A stretch of DNA of 30,400 nucleotides. Origin: an uncultured Bacilli bacterium (lineage in GTDB: Bacteria; Bacillota_I; Bacilli_A; RF39; UBA660). The notes below the pieces were generated by a model. The model saw only the letters and a program-made list of their open reading frames with translations. It had not been told where the DNA came from and did no database searches. The translations under genes and the position numbers were made by a program. The stretch covers positions 1 through 30,400 of the forward strand of contig CAKOLD010000008.1 in NCBI GenBank assembly GCA_934096015.1, written 5' to 3'. This document shows, in pieces, positions 1 to 7,849 of the stretch (positions are counted from its first letter, which is position 1; the number at the start of each line of letters is the position of its first letter).

Positions 1-185
1 CATGTACTTAGAGCAATTCCATTCCAAAGTGTACATTTTATATAGTCTACTTCATATATACCTTCAGAATTTTTAAAGTTTCTATTAACTGCCAACGTGA
101 TATTAGTAACACTTGATCCATTTTCTAATTTAGTAGATACTGGATCTTTAGTTAATCTTCCTATTAAATAAACTAAATTATGCAT
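1..185 (-). CDS. ssb: Single-stranded DNA-binding protein, 5' part only
   Basis: The reading frame starts at the ATG at 185, five bases after a GGAGG at 190-194, and runs off the window, leaving 61 codons. The product begins MHNLVYLIGRLTKDP and continues with TLAVNR, a D-Y-I-K-C strand and LWN. These match the first strands of the OB fold in bacterial SSB, where the usual pattern is a V-x-L-x-GRLT start, TLAVNR and a D-F-I-x-C-x-x-W strand. SSB coats single-stranded DNA during replication, repair and recombination, and recruits partners through its C-terminal tip, which is outside the window. The gene lies beyond the mutS terminator, so it should have its own promoter in 186-287; I see no clear one there. 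The family call is secure. Whether this is the main SSB or a paralogue cannot be judged. Confidence 0.85.
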   Translation of the reverse strand, partial: MHNLVYLIGRLTKDPVSTKLENGSSVTNITLAVNRNFKNSEGIYEVDYIKCTLWNGIALST

Positions 186-289
186 GTGTCCTCCTTTCTT
201 TAGACAATTTAACATATAGTTTTTTATTATTCAAAAGTGTGATATTTAATATTTGTTTTGGTTTTTTAACAGTTTTTTTAATTTATTTA

Positions 290-338
290 AAAAAAAAATC
301 AAAAACTGTAGATATTTTTTTACAATTTTTGATTTTTT
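290..338 (-). terminator. Intrinsic terminator of the sufB-mutS operon
   Basis: The arms 297-310 and 321-334 pair with one mismatch in 14, around the loop 311-320. The A-run before 299 reads as a U-tract on the minus strand, directly after the mutS stop. The stem can extend by pairing the A-run with 335-338, so it may work in both directions. Confidence 0.75.
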
Positions 339-344
339 ATATAA

Positions 345-2876
345 TTATAATTTTTTTGATAATTCAATTAATTCATATAATTTATTTTGAGCTTCTAGGG
401 GAGTTAAATTATATATATCAATATCCTTTAATTTTTCTTTTAAAACATTTGGTTCGCTTTCAAAATTTAAAGAAATTTGTTCAATGTGTTTAGTAGTTGG
501 TTGTTTTTGTTCATAGTTTTTTAGAATCTCTCCTGCTCTTTTGATTAAAGACTCTGGCATATTAGCAAGACTTGCTACATGAATACCATAGCTTTTATCA
601 ATTGATCCTTCTTTTACTTTATGAAGGAAGATAATTTTATTGTCTTCTTCTATAGCATCTACATGAACATTTTTTATATTACTAAATGTTTCACTTAAAT
701 CAGTTAATTCATGATAGTGAGTACTAAATAGGGTTTTACATTTTATTTTGGTATTAATATATTCTAGTATAGCTCGTGCTAAACTCATTCCATCATAGGT
801 TGCTGTTCCTCTACCTAATTCATCAAATAGTATAAGGGAATCTTTTGTAGCATTTTCTAAAGCATTATTAGCTTCTAACATTTCAACCATAAATGTTGAT
901 TCTCCACTTACTAGATCATCACTGGCACCAATTCTTGTGAATATTTTATCAAATATTGGAAGAGTACATTCACTTGCTGGTACAAATGATCCCATTTGAG
1001 CTAATATAATGGTAATTGCTAATTGTCTCATGTAAGTACTTTTTCCACTCATGTTTGGACCTGTTATTAAAAGTGTATTGGTTTTTTCATCCATAATAAT
1101 ATCATTTTTAACATATTCTTTTTTAGAAACAGCTTCTACTACTGGATGGAATCCATCTTTGATATAAATATTTTTTTCTTCAGTTACTTTGGGTCTTGTT
1201 AAAGAATATTCTTCACTTACAATACTTAGAGAACTTAAAGCATCTATTAGACTAATTGTAGCAGCTGTTTTTTGAAGTTCTGATAAGTGTTTTTTTACTT
1301 CTTCTTTTATTCCTAGAAATAAGTTATATTCTAATTCAATTATTCTTTCTTCGGCATTTAAAACTAAAGCTTCTTTTTCTTTTAAGGATGGAGTGATAAA
1401 TCTTTCAGCATTTGCTAATGTTTGTCTTCTTTCCCAACCTAGTGAAGGATCTATTTTATTTACTTGACCTTTAGATACTTCAATATAGTATCCAAATACT
1501 CTATTGTATCCTACTTTTAAAGTGTTAATTCCGGTTTTTTCTTTTTCGCTTTGTTCTAAGGCAGCAATAAAATCTTTTCCACCTTTTCTTATAGTTTTTA
1601 ATTCATCTAATTCTTGATTATAATTTTCTTTAATTATGTGTCCTTCTTTTATAGTAATTGGAGCATCTTCATCTATTGATTTTTCTAATAAATTATATAA
1701 GTCTTGGTTAGGATTTAATTCTTGAGTAAAATTTAATTTTTTAAAAATCTTATTTAATTCTGGTAATACTTTTAAAGAATTTTTTATTTGTAAAAGATCT
1801 CTAGCATTTAGAGAACCACATACAACTTTACCACATAGTCTTTCTAAATCATAAATTTCATATAAATAATTTCTTAATTCTTCTCTTAATAAAAATTCAT
1901 TATTTAATTTCTCTATAGTATCTAATCTTTCATTAATCAAATTAATATCTTTTAGAGGATTAAGTAACATTTGTTTTAAGAATCTCGAACCCATTGCTGT
2001 TTTAGTTTTATCTAATAGCCAAATAAGAGAATATTGTCTTTCTTTAAGTCTTAGGGTTTCCACTAATTCTAAATTTCTAACTGTATGAACATTCATAGTT
2101 AAATAATCTTCTCTTTTTATTTCTTTAGCATTGTTCATATGGTCTAATTCTTTTAATTGATTTATATGTAAATAATATAATAAACTTTTAACAGCAATTT
2201 TTTCTTGTTCGTTTTTTAAACTTTTATATAAGTGTTCATATTTATTTTCTAATAAAGAATTATTTATTGATATATTTATTCCATAAGTATTTTTTAATAA
2301 ATTAATTATTTCTAAATCAAAATCACTTTTTAAAATTACTTCTTTTAAATTTAAACTTAAAATATTATCCATTAATTTATCTTTTTGGTGAGCTATGTTA
2401 GTTACAAATAATTCTCCTGTTGAGATATCTGTATAGGCTAAAACATAACTATAATTAAAGTCAATGATTGTTCCGATATAATTAGTGTCTTTACTGTCTA
2501 AGTATTCTAAATCTACCATTGTTCCTTTACTGATTACTTGAACAACGCCTCTTTTTACCGTCCCTTTTGTGGTTTTTGGGTCTTCTAGTTGTTCACATAT
2601 TGCTACTTTATAAGATTTACTTATTAGTTTTTCTATATAGCTTTTTACTGCATGATGGGGTACACCACACATTGGAACTCTTTCTTTAAGACCAGCATTT
2701 TTTCCAGTTAGTGTTAATTCTAGTTCTCTACTAGCGATTATTCCATCTTCAAAAAATAGTTCGTAAAAGTCTCCTAATCTAAAGAATAGTAATTCATCTG
2801 GGTGTTCATCTTTTATTTTCATGTATTGTTGCATCATTGGAGATAATTCTTCTCTATTTACTTCATTTCTTTTCAA
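345..2876 (-). CDS. mutS: DNA mismatch repair protein MutS
   Basis: An 843-residue MutS, the usual length for bacterial MutS1. It recognises mismatches and small loops and, with ATP, hands them to MutL. The Phe-x-Glu motif that wedges into the mismatch is F37-Y38-E39. Walker A (GPNMSGKST) is at 606-614 and Walker B (LILFDELGRGT) has D685-E686; the composite ATPase signature region follows. A QISLNF segment at 800-805 near the C-terminus resembles a beta-clamp-binding motif. The start codon is TTG at 2876, eight bases after GGGGG at 2885-2889; it puts the Phe-x-Glu motif at nearly the E. coli position (36/38), which supports it. The sufB stop lies 12 bases upstream, so the two genes are probably cotranscribed. 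mutL is not adjacent; it lies about 8 kb away. Confidence 0.97.
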   Translation of the reverse strand: MKRNEVNREELSPMMQQYMKIKDEHPDELLFFRLGDFYELFFEDGIIASRELELTLTGKNAGLKERVPMCGVPHHAVKSYIEKLISKSYKVAICEQLEDPKTTKGTVKRGVVQVISKGTMVDLEYLDSKDTNYIGTIIDFNYSYVLAYTDISTGELFVTNIAHQKDKLMDNILSLNLKEVILKSDFDLEIINLLKNTYGINISINNSLLENKYEHLYKSLKNEQEKIAVKSLLYYLHINQLKELDHMNNAKEIKREDYLTMNVHTVRNLELVETLRLKERQYSLIWLLDKTKTAMGSRFLKQMLLNPLKDINLINERLDTIEKLNNEFLLREELRNYLYEIYDLERLCGKVVCGSLNARDLLQIKNSLKVLPELNKIFKKLNFTQELNPNQDLYNLLEKSIDEDAPITIKEGHIIKENYNQELDELKTIRKGGKDFIAALEQSEKEKTGINTLKVGYNRVFGYYIEVSKGQVNKIDPSLGWERRQTLANAERFITPSLKEKEALVLNAEERIIELEYNLFLGIKEEVKKHLSELQKTAATISLIDALSSLSIVSEEYSLTRPKVTEEKNIYIKDGFHPVVEAVSKKEYVKNDIIMDEKTNTLLITGPNMSGKSTYMRQLAITIILAQMGSFVPASECTLPIFDKIFTRIGASDDLVSGESTFMVEMLEANNALENATKDSLILFDELGRGTATYDGMSLARAILEYINTKIKCKTLFSTHYHELTDLSETFSNIKNVHVDAIEEDNKIIFLHKVKEGSIDKSYGIHVASLANMPESLIKRAGEILKNYEQKQPTTKHIEQISLNFESEPNVLKEKLKDIDIYNLTPLEAQNKLYELIELSKKL

Positions 2877-2888
2877 AAATAATTCCCC

Positions 2889-4190
2889 CTAACATTGATT
2901 TTTTAATAGTCTATTTAATTCTACTGCATATTCCATTGGTAATTCTTTTTTAAAGTCTTTAACAAATCCTAATATTAATAGTTCTTTGGCAGTTTCTTCA
3001 TTTAAACCTTTTTGTTTTAAGTAAAACATTTTTTCTTCATTTACTTTAGATACTGTTGCTTCATGTTCTAAAATGCTTTTGGAATTTAATACAATATTAT
3101 TAGGATATGTATCACTTTTTGAAATATTATCTAATAAAATTGTATCACATTTTATTGTGGCTTCTGAATTAGTAGCATTCTTGGATATTTTTGTAGTTCC
3201 TCTATAATTACTTACTCCACCTTGTTCAGCAATTGATTTACTAACAATATTGCTTTTAGTATTTTTGCCAAGGTGAATCATTTTGGCTCCAGCATCTAAG
3301 TATTGATTTTCTTTAGCGTAAGCTATACTAATTGAGTTTCCTCTAGAATTATCTCCTTTTAAAATACAACTTGGGTATTTCATAGTTATTTTACTTCCAA
3401 GGTTTCCATCTACCCATTCCATTAAACCATTTTCTTCAACTATACTCCTTTTGGTTACTAAATTATAAACGTCTTTAGACCAATTTTGAATTGTTGAATA
3501 TTTACATTTGGCATTTTTTCCAACATATATTTCTACTACTCCAGCGTGTAAAGCATTTTCAGAATAACTTATGGCAGTACATCCTTCAATATAAGATAAT
3601 TCTGCTCCTTCATCTACAACAATTATGGTTCTTTCAAATTGTCCAAGTGATGATGATTCAATACGGAAATAGCTTTGTAGCGGTCTATCAAGTTTGGTAT
3701 GAGGAGGAATGTATATAAAAGTTCCTCCACTCCATAAAGCTCCATTTAAAGCAGTATATTTATTTTCATTATATTTTACTAAATTATTAAAATATTTTTT
3801 AAATAAATCAGGATGTTGTTTTAAAGCATCATCAGTTGATAAGAATATAACGTTTTTATCAGTTAATTCATTTTTTTGATTGTGATAAACTACTTCACTT
3901 TCTAGCTGGTTAGATACTCCACTTAAATATTTTTTTTCAGCATCAATAACTCCTAGAGTTTTAAATGTATTTTTTATATTACAAGAAACTTTATCCCAAT
4001 TATTAGTATTATTAGCAACTTTTTTATAATAATTTATTTTATTAAAATCTAAATCTATGCTAGGTCCAAAATTGGGATTTTTTTGTTTAAAAAATTCATT
4101 TAAAGATTTTAGTCTAAATTCTAACATCCACTCTGGTTCATTTTTTTCTTTTGATATATTTCTTATTAATTCTTCATTTAATTTTTCCAT
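2889..4190 (-). CDS. sufB: Fe-S cluster assembly scaffold protein SufB
   Basis: A 433-residue SufB, the scaffold subunit of the SUF machinery on which clusters form together with SufC and SufD. The sequence follows Bacillus SufB closely: NEPEWMLEFRLKSL near the start, then SEVVYHN, the WSGG-FIY segment, GQFERT, VEGCTA, the TIQNW-VYNLVTKR block, DAGAKMIHL and the ELPMEYAVELNRL end. The likely cluster-assembly residues are present: the Cys of IKCDTIL and the His-Glu of LEHEATVSKV. It is about 30 residues shorter than B. subtilis SufB, all at the N-terminus before the NEPEW block. The Shine-Dalgarno is a modest AGGCGAT. No sufC, sufD, sufS or sufU is next to it, unlike the usual sufCDSUB operon. 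It sits alone between its own promoter and mutS. Confidence 0.95.
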   Translation of the reverse strand: MEKLNEELIRNISKEKNEPEWMLEFRLKSLNEFFKQKNPNFGPSIDLDFNKINYYKKVANNTNNWDKVSCNIKNTFKTLGVIDAEKKYLSGVSNQLESEVVYHNQKNELTDKNVIFLSTDDALKQHPDLFKKYFNNLVKYNENKYTALNGALWSGGTFIYIPPHTKLDRPLQSYFRIESSSLGQFERTIIVVDEGAELSYIEGCTAISYSENALHAGVVEIYVGKNAKCKYSTIQNWSKDVYNLVTKRSIVEENGLMEWVDGNLGSKITMKYPSCILKGDNSRGNSISIAYAKENQYLDAGAKMIHLGKNTKSNIVSKSIAEQGGVSNYRGTTKISKNATNSEATIKCDTILLDNISKSDTYPNNIVLNSKSILEHEATVSKVNEEKMFYLKQKGLNEETAKELLILGFVKDFKKELPMEYAVELNRLLKNQC

Positions 4191-4206
4191 AAAATCGCCT
4201 AGGCTT

Positions 4207-4212
4207 ATTATA
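4207..4212 (-). promoter_or_regulatory. Likely -10 box of the sufB-mutS operon
   Basis: A perfect TATAAT on the minus strand (4207-4212) lies 16 bases upstream of the sufB start codon, immediately after the T-run of the previous terminator. The matching -35 region is poor (TGTTAA at 17-base spacing) and falls inside that terminator. Confidence 0.45.
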
Positions 4213-4213
4213 C

Positions 4214-4243
4214 AAAAAAAAAGACTATTTTAACAGTCTTTTT
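4214..4243 (-). terminator. Intrinsic terminator after the 414-aa membrane protein gene
   Basis: A nine-base stem (4218-4226 with 4235-4243) encloses the eight-base loop 4227-4234. An A-run at 4214-4222 gives a U-tract on the minus strand. The T-run on the other side would also allow termination from the plus direction. Confidence 0.8.
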
Positions 4244-4259
4244 CTTTTAAAATAAGGAT

Positions 4260-5504
4260 TTAATTAACAGAATCTATGGCCTTCATAGGATATATTTCCA
4301 TAATTTTTGAATAGAATCTATTTGTTTCGTCTTCAGTTAATTCTTCAAACGGTTTGGCATTTGTTAAATCTATATTAGGAATAGTTTTTTGAGCATCTAC
4401 TTCAGCATCTAATTCTATTTCTAAATTAATATTTGTGTTATTAATTGTTCCAGTAATAATAATTGTATCTTTTTCTTTTTTTGAAGAAATTGTATTTGTT
4501 TTATATGTTAATGTTATATTATTGTTATTTTCATCTTTGTAATTAACTTTTAAATAATCTTTTCGGTAATTACCTTCTAAAATAGTTGTATTATTTGATT
4601 TTAAAGTAATATTTCCAGAACTTTTTCCAGTTATTGTAATAGTATATTCATTTAATGTAATAATTTGTTCTAATAACTCATTTTTATTTAAATATATTGA
4701 ATAAGAAATGAATGTTTCATTACTTAATTCTTCTAGGTCAATATCATCTATTTTTTCTTCTAATTGTTCTTTAAAATTATTAGAATCTGTTGTAATACTT
4801 TTAATAACTTCTTCATCATTTTTTAAATTTTCTAATATAGTTTTAACTAACAATCCAAAATCTTTTTCAGTTAAAGTTAAAGTAATTTTATTAGCATCAT
4901 AACTAACATTATCTACAGTAACTTTTGTTTTTTCTTTTAAGAATTTATCTTCTGTAAAATAATTTTTTAAAGTATTTAAAACATTTTCTTTTACTTTTTT
5001 TATTCCTTCAGTGTTTACTTCTTTAGTGTCTATATCTGTATAATGATATGTATCAAAAATGTTATTTAACATTACATATAGTTTATTATCTTGATTAAGG
5101 GTTTTAAAATCAACTATTTCTTGATTATTGTTAGTAATATTTCCTTCCATATATTGATTTTTAGTATCATCAATTAGTTTAATATTACCACTTATATTAA
5201 ATAAGTTATTATTATCAATATCAATTTTTATATTTGGTTTTAAATTAATTGTTCCTCCATTTTCTAATAAATTTAATACTTCGTTACTTTCTTCTATATT
5301 TATATTACTGTTTAGAAAACTACTAACATTTTTTAAAAATAATTCTCTAGAACTTTCTTTTTTAAAATAATAAAAATAAGTTACAGCTCCTAATAATGCA
5401 AGCATGATTACTAACATAATTATGGCAAATGTCATTTTTCCATTTGTTTTTGCTTTTGTATCAACAATATTTCCACCCTGAATAAAATCATTATTTTCTT
5501 TCAT
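4260..5504 (-). CDS. Membrane-anchored extracytoplasmic protein, unknown function
   Basis: A 414-residue protein with a short cytoplasmic N-terminus, one membrane segment at about residues 25-47 and a long hydrophilic outside domain rich in Asn, Lys, Thr and Glu. There is no lipobox cysteine, so this is a type II-like single-pass anchor rather than a lipoprotein. The outside part alternates short beta-strand-like stretches (such as GNITLKSNNTTILEG) with acidic segments. I do not recognise a catalytic motif; it resembles the anchored beta-rich proteins of unknown function common in gut Bacillota. An AGGAG precedes the ATG at 5504 at good spacing. A possible promoter (TTTACA, 18 bases, TATGAT) lies upstream, and strong terminators flank the gene, so it is probably monocistronic. 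Confidence 0.7.
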   Translation of the reverse strand: MKENNDFIQGGNIVDTKAKTNGKMTFAIIMLVIMLALLGAVTYFYYFKKESSRELFLKNVSSFLNSNINIEESNEVLNLLENGGTINLKPNIKIDIDNNNLFNISGNIKLIDDTKNQYMEGNITNNNQEIVDFKTLNQDNKLYVMLNNIFDTYHYTDIDTKEVNTEGIKKVKENVLNTLKNYFTEDKFLKEKTKVTVDNVSYDANKITLTLTEKDFGLLVKTILENLKNDEEVIKSITTDSNNFKEQLEEKIDDIDLEELSNETFISYSIYLNKNELLEQIITLNEYTITITGKSSGNITLKSNNTTILEGNYRKDYLKVNYKDENNNNITLTYKTNTISSKKEKDTIIITGTINNTNINLEIELDAEVDAQKTIPNIDLTNAKPFEELTEDETNRFYSKIMEIYPMKAIDSVN

Positions 5505-5553
5505 ATTTTACTCCTATCATATTAATATCATATCATATATTGTTGATATTTGT

Positions 5554-5588
5554 AAAAAAAGTACTAAATTATTTAGATAATTTAGTAC
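5554..5588 (-). terminator. Intrinsic terminator overlapping the end of the small coiled-coil gene
   Basis: A perfect 12-base stem, 5561-5572 with 5577-5588, encloses the loop TTAG. It is followed on the minus strand by seven T (complement of 5554-5560). The stop codon at 5569-5571 and the last six codons of the gene lie inside the hairpin. Confidence 0.85.
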
Positions 5589-5757
5589 CTTCAATTCTTC
5601 TTTGTTGTTGTTCATAATATTCCTGTTCTTTTAATTTTAACATTTGTTTTCTTTTTATTTCTAGTTCTTGATCTATTTTTTCTATTTCTAACATTAACCT
5701 TGCTTTTTTAGTTAATAAAGAGATTCTTTCACGTTTTAAAGTTTCATATTCTGTCAT
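5569..5757 (-). CDS. Small charged coiled-coil protein, unknown function
   Basis: A 62-residue protein beginning MTEYETLKRER. The ATG at 5757 is chosen because GGAGG at 5763-5767 sits five bases before it; an in-frame TTG just upstream overlaps that site and is rejected. The product is almost wholly helical by composition. Leu and Ile recur at heptad-like spacing among Lys, Arg, Glu and Gln, so a short coiled coil is expected, with a Gln-rich tail. It has no membrane segment or signal peptide. It lies just downstream of the secreted Asn/Tyr-rich protein, and that gene's terminator runs directly into this gene's Shine-Dalgarno, so expression by readthrough is plausible. I do not recognise a family. 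Confidence 0.6.
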   Translation of the reverse strand: MTEYETLKRERISLLTKKARLMLEIEKIDQELEIKRKQMLKLKEQEYYEQQQRRIEGTKLSK

Positions 5758-5767
5758 TTTTTCCTCC

Positions 5768-5790
5768 AAAAAAGATAGCAGAAGCTATCT
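5768..5790 (-). terminator. Terminator whose T-run abuts the next ribosome binding site
   Basis: The stem 5773-5779 with 5784-5790 is perfect (AGATAGC/GCTATCT) with a four-base loop. Six T follow on the minus strand, then immediately the GGAGG of the small coiled-coil gene. The short stem suggests partial readthrough. Confidence 0.65.
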
Positions 5791-5798
5791 ATTATTTG

Positions 5799-6986
5799 TT
5801 ATCTTTTATAAATGTATTCTGGAGCATAGTCTTCAGTATAATCACTATTATTTTGATAATATCCGTTATAATTATTATAATTATAGTTATTATTATAATC
5901 ATTATAATAATTTGATCCATTTATATATTCTGGAACATAATCACGAATTCCTCCTGATGTATTAATTGAAGGATCTTCATATGATTGATGCCAATCTTTA
6001 GTGCTACTATTATTGTTTGGATTGTATTGATTGTTTCCTGGATAATAATTATTATTGCTATTATCTGGATAGTAATTATTATTATTATTGTTATTTCCTG
6101 GATAATAGTTGTTGTTATTGTTACCAGGGTAATAGTTATTATTATTGTTTCCTGGATAGTAATTTCCGTTAGTATTCATGTATTTACCTAATTCTTTATA
6201 AAGATTATCATTATTTACTGTCCATCCTACTGTACTTATACAGTTAGATCTATAATAACTATATGTTTCATATCTATTTAATAATTCATCAGTCCAATTT
6301 TCAATTAATCTATTAATGTCTTGTTGTTCAGTTATAGTTAATTCAGAATAAATATATCCATAACTTCTTGCAGTTCCTTCAATAAATTTTACTAGACTAT
6401 TATATTGTTTTAAAGCATTTGTTAAATTAGATTGACTTGATGATGCAGTTATAAAAGTATCAAATTTATTAGATATTGTTTCTTGATAGTATTTCATAGT
6501 TTCTCTATGATCATAATCGTATCCTGTCTCTGTACTTTTATAAGTTAAAACAAATCCTAATACACTTTTACAAGTTTCTTTAAAATAACTTTTTGTTCTA
6601 TATTTATTATATATTTCATTTCCCCAATTATTTAATTGGTAATTTAATTCGTTTTGTTCTTCAACTCTTAAATTTCTATAGTAAGTGTTTTGAACATATT
6701 TTCCATTGTTAATATAATCATAAAGATTATCGTAGTAGCTTAATAGTTTTTTTAAGTTAGTTGATGATGTATCTTTATCTAAGTATCTCATCACTTCATA
6801 CTTAACATTATTACTATAATAATATGTTACATTTTCATAACTATTATAGCTTGCTGCTTCAACTTTTGTTGTCGTATAAGCTACTGGTGATACTGCCATT
6901 ACAGCACCTGTTAATAATGCAACTCCTTTTTGTTTCAATACTTTCATTAAATTTTTACTTTGTAAATTTAAATTCTTTATTTCCAT
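5799..6986 (-). CDS. Secreted protein with a duplicated helical domain and an Asn/Tyr-rich tail
   Basis: A 395-residue exported protein. A basic stretch and hydrophobic core (about residues 15-40) are followed by VEA-A, a likely signal peptidase I site after residue 44. Two copies of a domain of about 72 residues follow, at 77-148 and 187-258. They share Leu/Tyr positions, an EQ pair, NW at 120-121 and 230-231, SY at 133-134 and 243-244, a single Cys each (C139, C249), and a following S-x-x-G. The rest (259-395) is low complexity: five YYPG/YYPD units separated by Asn runs, then Asn-Tyr-rich sequence with two D-Y-x-P-E-Y-I motifs, one at the very end. No LPxTG or lipobox is present. A GGAGG lies before the ATG at 6986, and the promoter is the best match to consensus in this half. 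I do not recognise a family; a structural cell-surface or matrix role is only a guess. Confidence 0.75.
   Translation of the reverse strand: MEIKNLNLQSKNLMKVLKQKGVALLTGAVMAVSPVAYTTTKVEAASYNSYENVTYYYSNNVKYEVMRYLDKDTSSTNLKKLLSYYDNLYDYINNGKYVQNTYYRNLRVEEQNELNYQLNNWGNEIYNKYRTKSYFKETCKSVLGFVLTYKSTETGYDYDHRETMKYYQETISNKFDTFITASSSQSNLTNALKQYNSLVKFIEGTARSYGYIYSELTITEQQDINRLIENWTDELLNRYETYSYYRSNCISTVGWTVNNDNLYKELGKYMNTNGNYYPGNNNNNYYPGNNNNNYYPGNNNNNNNYYPDNSNNNYYPGNNQYNPNNNSSTKDWHQSYEDPSINTSGGIRDYVPEYINGSNYYNDYNNNYNYNNYNGYYQNNSDYTEDYAPEYIYKR
6037..6162 (-). repeat. Tandem coding repeat, YYP(G/D) plus Asn runs
   Basis: Five imperfect units of about 25-33 bases encode Tyr-Tyr-Pro-Gly or Tyr-Tyr-Pro-Asp separated by two to seven Asn. 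Unit length varies by whole codons, so the reading frame is kept. This is typical of repeats that expand and contract in surface proteins. Confidence 0.8.
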
Positions 6987-7029
6987 ATTTTTTCCTCCTT
7001 GTTAAAGGATAACCCCCATTAACGCCCCT

Positions 7030-7058
7030 ATCCTATCATGTTTACACTATTTTGTCAA
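7030..7058 (-). promoter_or_regulatory. Strong promoter for the secreted Asn/Tyr-rich protein
   Basis: A perfect TTGACA (7053-7058) lies 17 bases from TAGGAT (7030-7035), which is preceded by TGA, giving an extended -10. The -35 and much of the spacer lie inside the last codons of the upstream gene. The expected start near 7023 gives a leader of about 37 bases containing GGGGG and a possible GTTAA/TTAAC hairpin before the GGAGG. Confidence 0.75.
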
Positions 7059-7841
7059 GTTTAAGTTGATATCTGGTTCTATTAGTAAGTCTACATATTC
7101 GATTAAATCTTCTAAAGTAATAGTATTATTAAAGTATTCTATGTATTTTAAATGAATAATTTTTTTATACTTACTTTTTAATTCTTCTCTTATTTTAACA
7201 ATATCTTTTACAACAGATTTTTTTATTAAAATATAAGATATTATGGTATCACATAAATAATTAACATCTTTTTTGCTTAAGATATCTTTATTATATTTAG
7301 CTTTATTAATTGAAATTAATGGTATATTAAATATTTCAGAAAAATCTTTACAACATTCTTCTTCAACGTCATAATTTTTAATTCCTAAAGAAATATCATA
7401 AATACCTTTTACATTTAATTTAACATTTGTAGTTAGGGTATTGTTTTCAAAATCACATGGTAATATGGGATCACTAAGTGTATTTAAATAATCTATTTCT
7501 ACAATTGTTCCACTTAATCCTAGTTTTAAATTATCTTCACTTATTATTTCTAATTCGTGATTTGTATGAGTATTTAATTCTTTAAAGTATTTTTCATTAT
7601 AGGGATTAATTATAACATCTCTAGTAGTTAAAAACTTAAAGGGTGTTCCTTCTTTATAACAAAGAGGATTAGTTAGATACATACTCCATATTCTATTTAT
7701 TATTTTATTTATAAAAAGCAAAATGTTTATATTATTATTTTTTAATTTAATTATTTTTTTTAAAGCTTCTTTTTCGTTTTCTGAAATGTACTGTTCATAA
7801 TTTTCTATTATTTTATTACATGCACTAATGTATTGGTTCAT
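7047..7841 (-). CDS. Hypothetical protein, 264 aa
   Basis: A soluble 264-residue protein, rich in Asn, Ile, Lys and Leu, with no signal peptide or clear membrane segment. The N-terminal third looks helical. A central region (about 85-165) has alternating strand-like stretches such as LGLSGTIVEIDYL and TTNVKLNVKGIYDISLGIKNY. The last third is Lys-rich and helical. An E-E-C-C pair occurs at about residues 157-160, but no zinc-binding pattern is evident. The GGAGG for the ATG at 7841 sits just inside the end of the preceding SpoVIF-like gene, eight bases away, so the two are an operon. The 3' end carries the promoter of the next gene. I do not recognise a family and assign no function. Confidence 0.65.
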   Translation of the reverse strand: MNQYISACNKIIENYEQYISENEKEALKKIIKLKNNNINILLFINKIINRIWSMYLTNPLCYKEGTPFKFLTTRDVIINPYNEKYFKELNTHTNHELEIISEDNLKLGLSGTIVEIDYLNTLSDPILPCDFENNTLTTNVKLNVKGIYDISLGIKNYDVEEECCKDFSEIFNIPLISINKAKYNKDILSKKDVNYLCDTIISYILIKKSVVKDIVKIREELKSKYKKIIHLKYIEYFNNTITLEDLIEYVDLLIEPDINLNLTK

Positions 7842-7849
7842 ATTTCCTC

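Noticed and set aside
186..344. Small gene in the AT-rich gap between ssb and mutS
   Set aside because: The open plus-strand frame from 239 has no ribosome site, runs through the terminator hairpin and into the antisense of mutS, and encodes a Phe/Ile-rich peptide expected from poly-T sequence.
4708..4902. Plus-strand open frame opposite the 414-aa membrane protein
   Set aside because: Serine-rich mirror of an Asn/Lys/Glu-rich coding strand, with no start signals.
6037..6162. Short repeated units resembling a CRISPR-like or satellite array
   Set aside because: The units vary in length by codons, have no unique spacers, and encode a Tyr-Pro-Gly/Asn repeat inside an intact secreted protein.
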